DNA from: CALAMC01 sp964459465 | GTDB lineage: Bacteria; Zixibacteria; MSB-5A5; GN15; PGXB01 | Reading direction: 5' to 3' | Assembly: GCA_964459465.1 (NCBI GenBank) | Contig: CAYWLR010000002.1 | Coordinates: 124,001 to 188,000, forward strand | DNA length: 64,000 bases | Shown here: positions 63,630-64,000 of the stretch, piece after piece | How positions within the stretch are numbered: the first letter of the stretch is position 1 | Layout: every line of letters starts with the position of its first letter | The notes under the pieces: model-generated | The model's database searches: none | What the model saw: the letters and a program-made list of their open reading frames with translations, nothing else | What the model was told of the DNA's origin: nothing | Position numbers and translations under genes: made by a program

Positions 63630-63938
63630 TCACGTCTTTTCGCAAAATTCAATTTTGTCGCCATTCAACCTTATGTCGAATAGCATCTTATCATGCAGAT
63701 TTTTCTCGAGCTCAACTTCCAGGTCATACATCAGAAGCCCGACAGCCTTATCTGTTTCAAGGCCCGCTATCGCGCAATAACCACCGATATCGAAAACCAG
63801 ACTGCGTCCCGTTTCCGAAATTTCCGCGATAAATTCGGTAACGGCCCGGCCGTCGATATTCCGATCGGGAAAAGATTCTTTCAGCAGGTGATGAATTTCC
63901 CGGGAAATTTCCTCCCTGTTCAGTTTGAAATTCTTCAT
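63630..63938 (-). CDS. Small conserved-looking protein of unknown function
   Basis: A 102-residue soluble protein, 5 bp upstream of argS and overlapping the previous stop by 4 bp (ATGA at 63938-63935). Predicted helix-then-sheet layout: 'NREEISREIHHLLKESFPDR', 'FIAEISETGRSLVFDIGGYC' and 'KMLFDIRLNGDKIEFCEKT'. I do not recognise the family. Its tight coupling to argS and the preceding gene supports it being real. Confidence 0.65.
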   Translation of the reverse strand: MKNFKLNREEISREIHHLLKESFPDRNIDGRAVTEFIAEISETGRSLVFDIGGYCAIAGLETDKAVGLLMYDLEVELEKNLHDKMLFDIRLNGDKIEFCEKT

Positions 63939-64000
63939 GCTTCCTTCCCTGCAAAATCGACGGCAAAGCCCGAATCAGTTTTTCGCTCATAACGGCGGAA
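63935..64000 (-). CDS. C-terminal end of an upstream gene (partial)
   Basis: The minus strand from the right edge is open and reads 'FRRYERKTDSGFAVDFAGKE' plus A before TGA at 63937-63935. That stop overlaps the next ATG as ATGA, as in many other gene pairs here. Only about 21 residues are visible, so no function can be given. Confidence 0.5.
   Translation of the reverse strand, partial: FRRYERKTDSGFAVDFAGKEA

Overview
The window looks like part of a bacterial chromosome of about 50% GC, from a Gram-negative organism. Outer-membrane biogenesis genes (lptD, lolA, bamD) sit beside murein-processing enzymes. Three secreted proteins end in paired type I dockerin repeats of the form 'GDVNGDGDVNL'. 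That style of C-terminus, together with the gene content, suggests an uncultured lineage of the FCB group, most like candidate phylum Zixibacteria. This is inference; no 16S rRNA gene is present. No transposase, integrase, prophage or CRISPR array was seen.

Layout. 1-8957 (minus): respiratory complex I genes nuoA to nuoK in canonical order, overlapping or tightly spaced, behind a near-consensus sigma-70 promoter at 8987-9015. 9085-12000 (minus): PHP phosphoesterase, UMF1-like MFS transporter and HD-domain protein, probably one operon. 12054-14063 (plus): large membrane protein with C-terminal TPRs. 14060-14390: hairpin-rich intergenic DNA. 14398-17064: tRNA-His with its own promoter, an A+T-rich HEPN/Abi-type gene, and hisS. 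17082-21266 (plus): PrsW-like membrane protease, aminotransferase, ROK kinase, small membrane protein. 21324-21587: convergent tRNA-Phe and tRNA-Thr. 21654-29241 (minus): GNAT protein and three dockerin-tagged exported proteins (one of unknown function, an M28 peptidase, and a deiminase of the agmatine deiminase/PPAD family). 29403-31158: tRNA-Leu and a MATE gene broken by a 61-bp insertion/duplication. 31256-34948 (minus): amidase, dipeptide epimerase and NlpC/P60 peptidase, a murein-peptide salvage set. 35038-38249: aminotransferase and transketolase. 38314-47954 (minus): a tightly coupled housekeeping run ftsK-lolA-rimO-SLT-bamD-nadD-polA-coaE. 48066-48341: HU with its own terminator. 48491-52955: alaX-lptD. 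53065-64000 (minus): membrane protein, three genes whose folds look like enzymes but whose catalytic residues are missing, FAH hydrolase, histone-deacetylase-like hydrolase, second MATE, argS and the end of another gene.

Most notable signals. (1) The tRNA-His gene lacks the near-universal encoded G-1 and has G1:U72, A73 and U20a. It lies 1.1 kb from a divergent HisRS carrying the 'KPGPGRYREF' motif 2. This is the identity set described for the unusual Caulobacter-type HisRS/tRNA-His pair, here in an apparently non-alphaproteobacterial genome. (2) Three nearby genes encode apparent pseudoenzymes: M1-like, M2-like and EPSP-synthase-like. (3) A dipeptide epimerase has no ATG, GTG or TTG start and seems to begin at ATA, with an ideally placed Shine-Dalgarno sequence. 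(4) A secreted deiminase with the PPAD catalytic set carries a dockerin tail.
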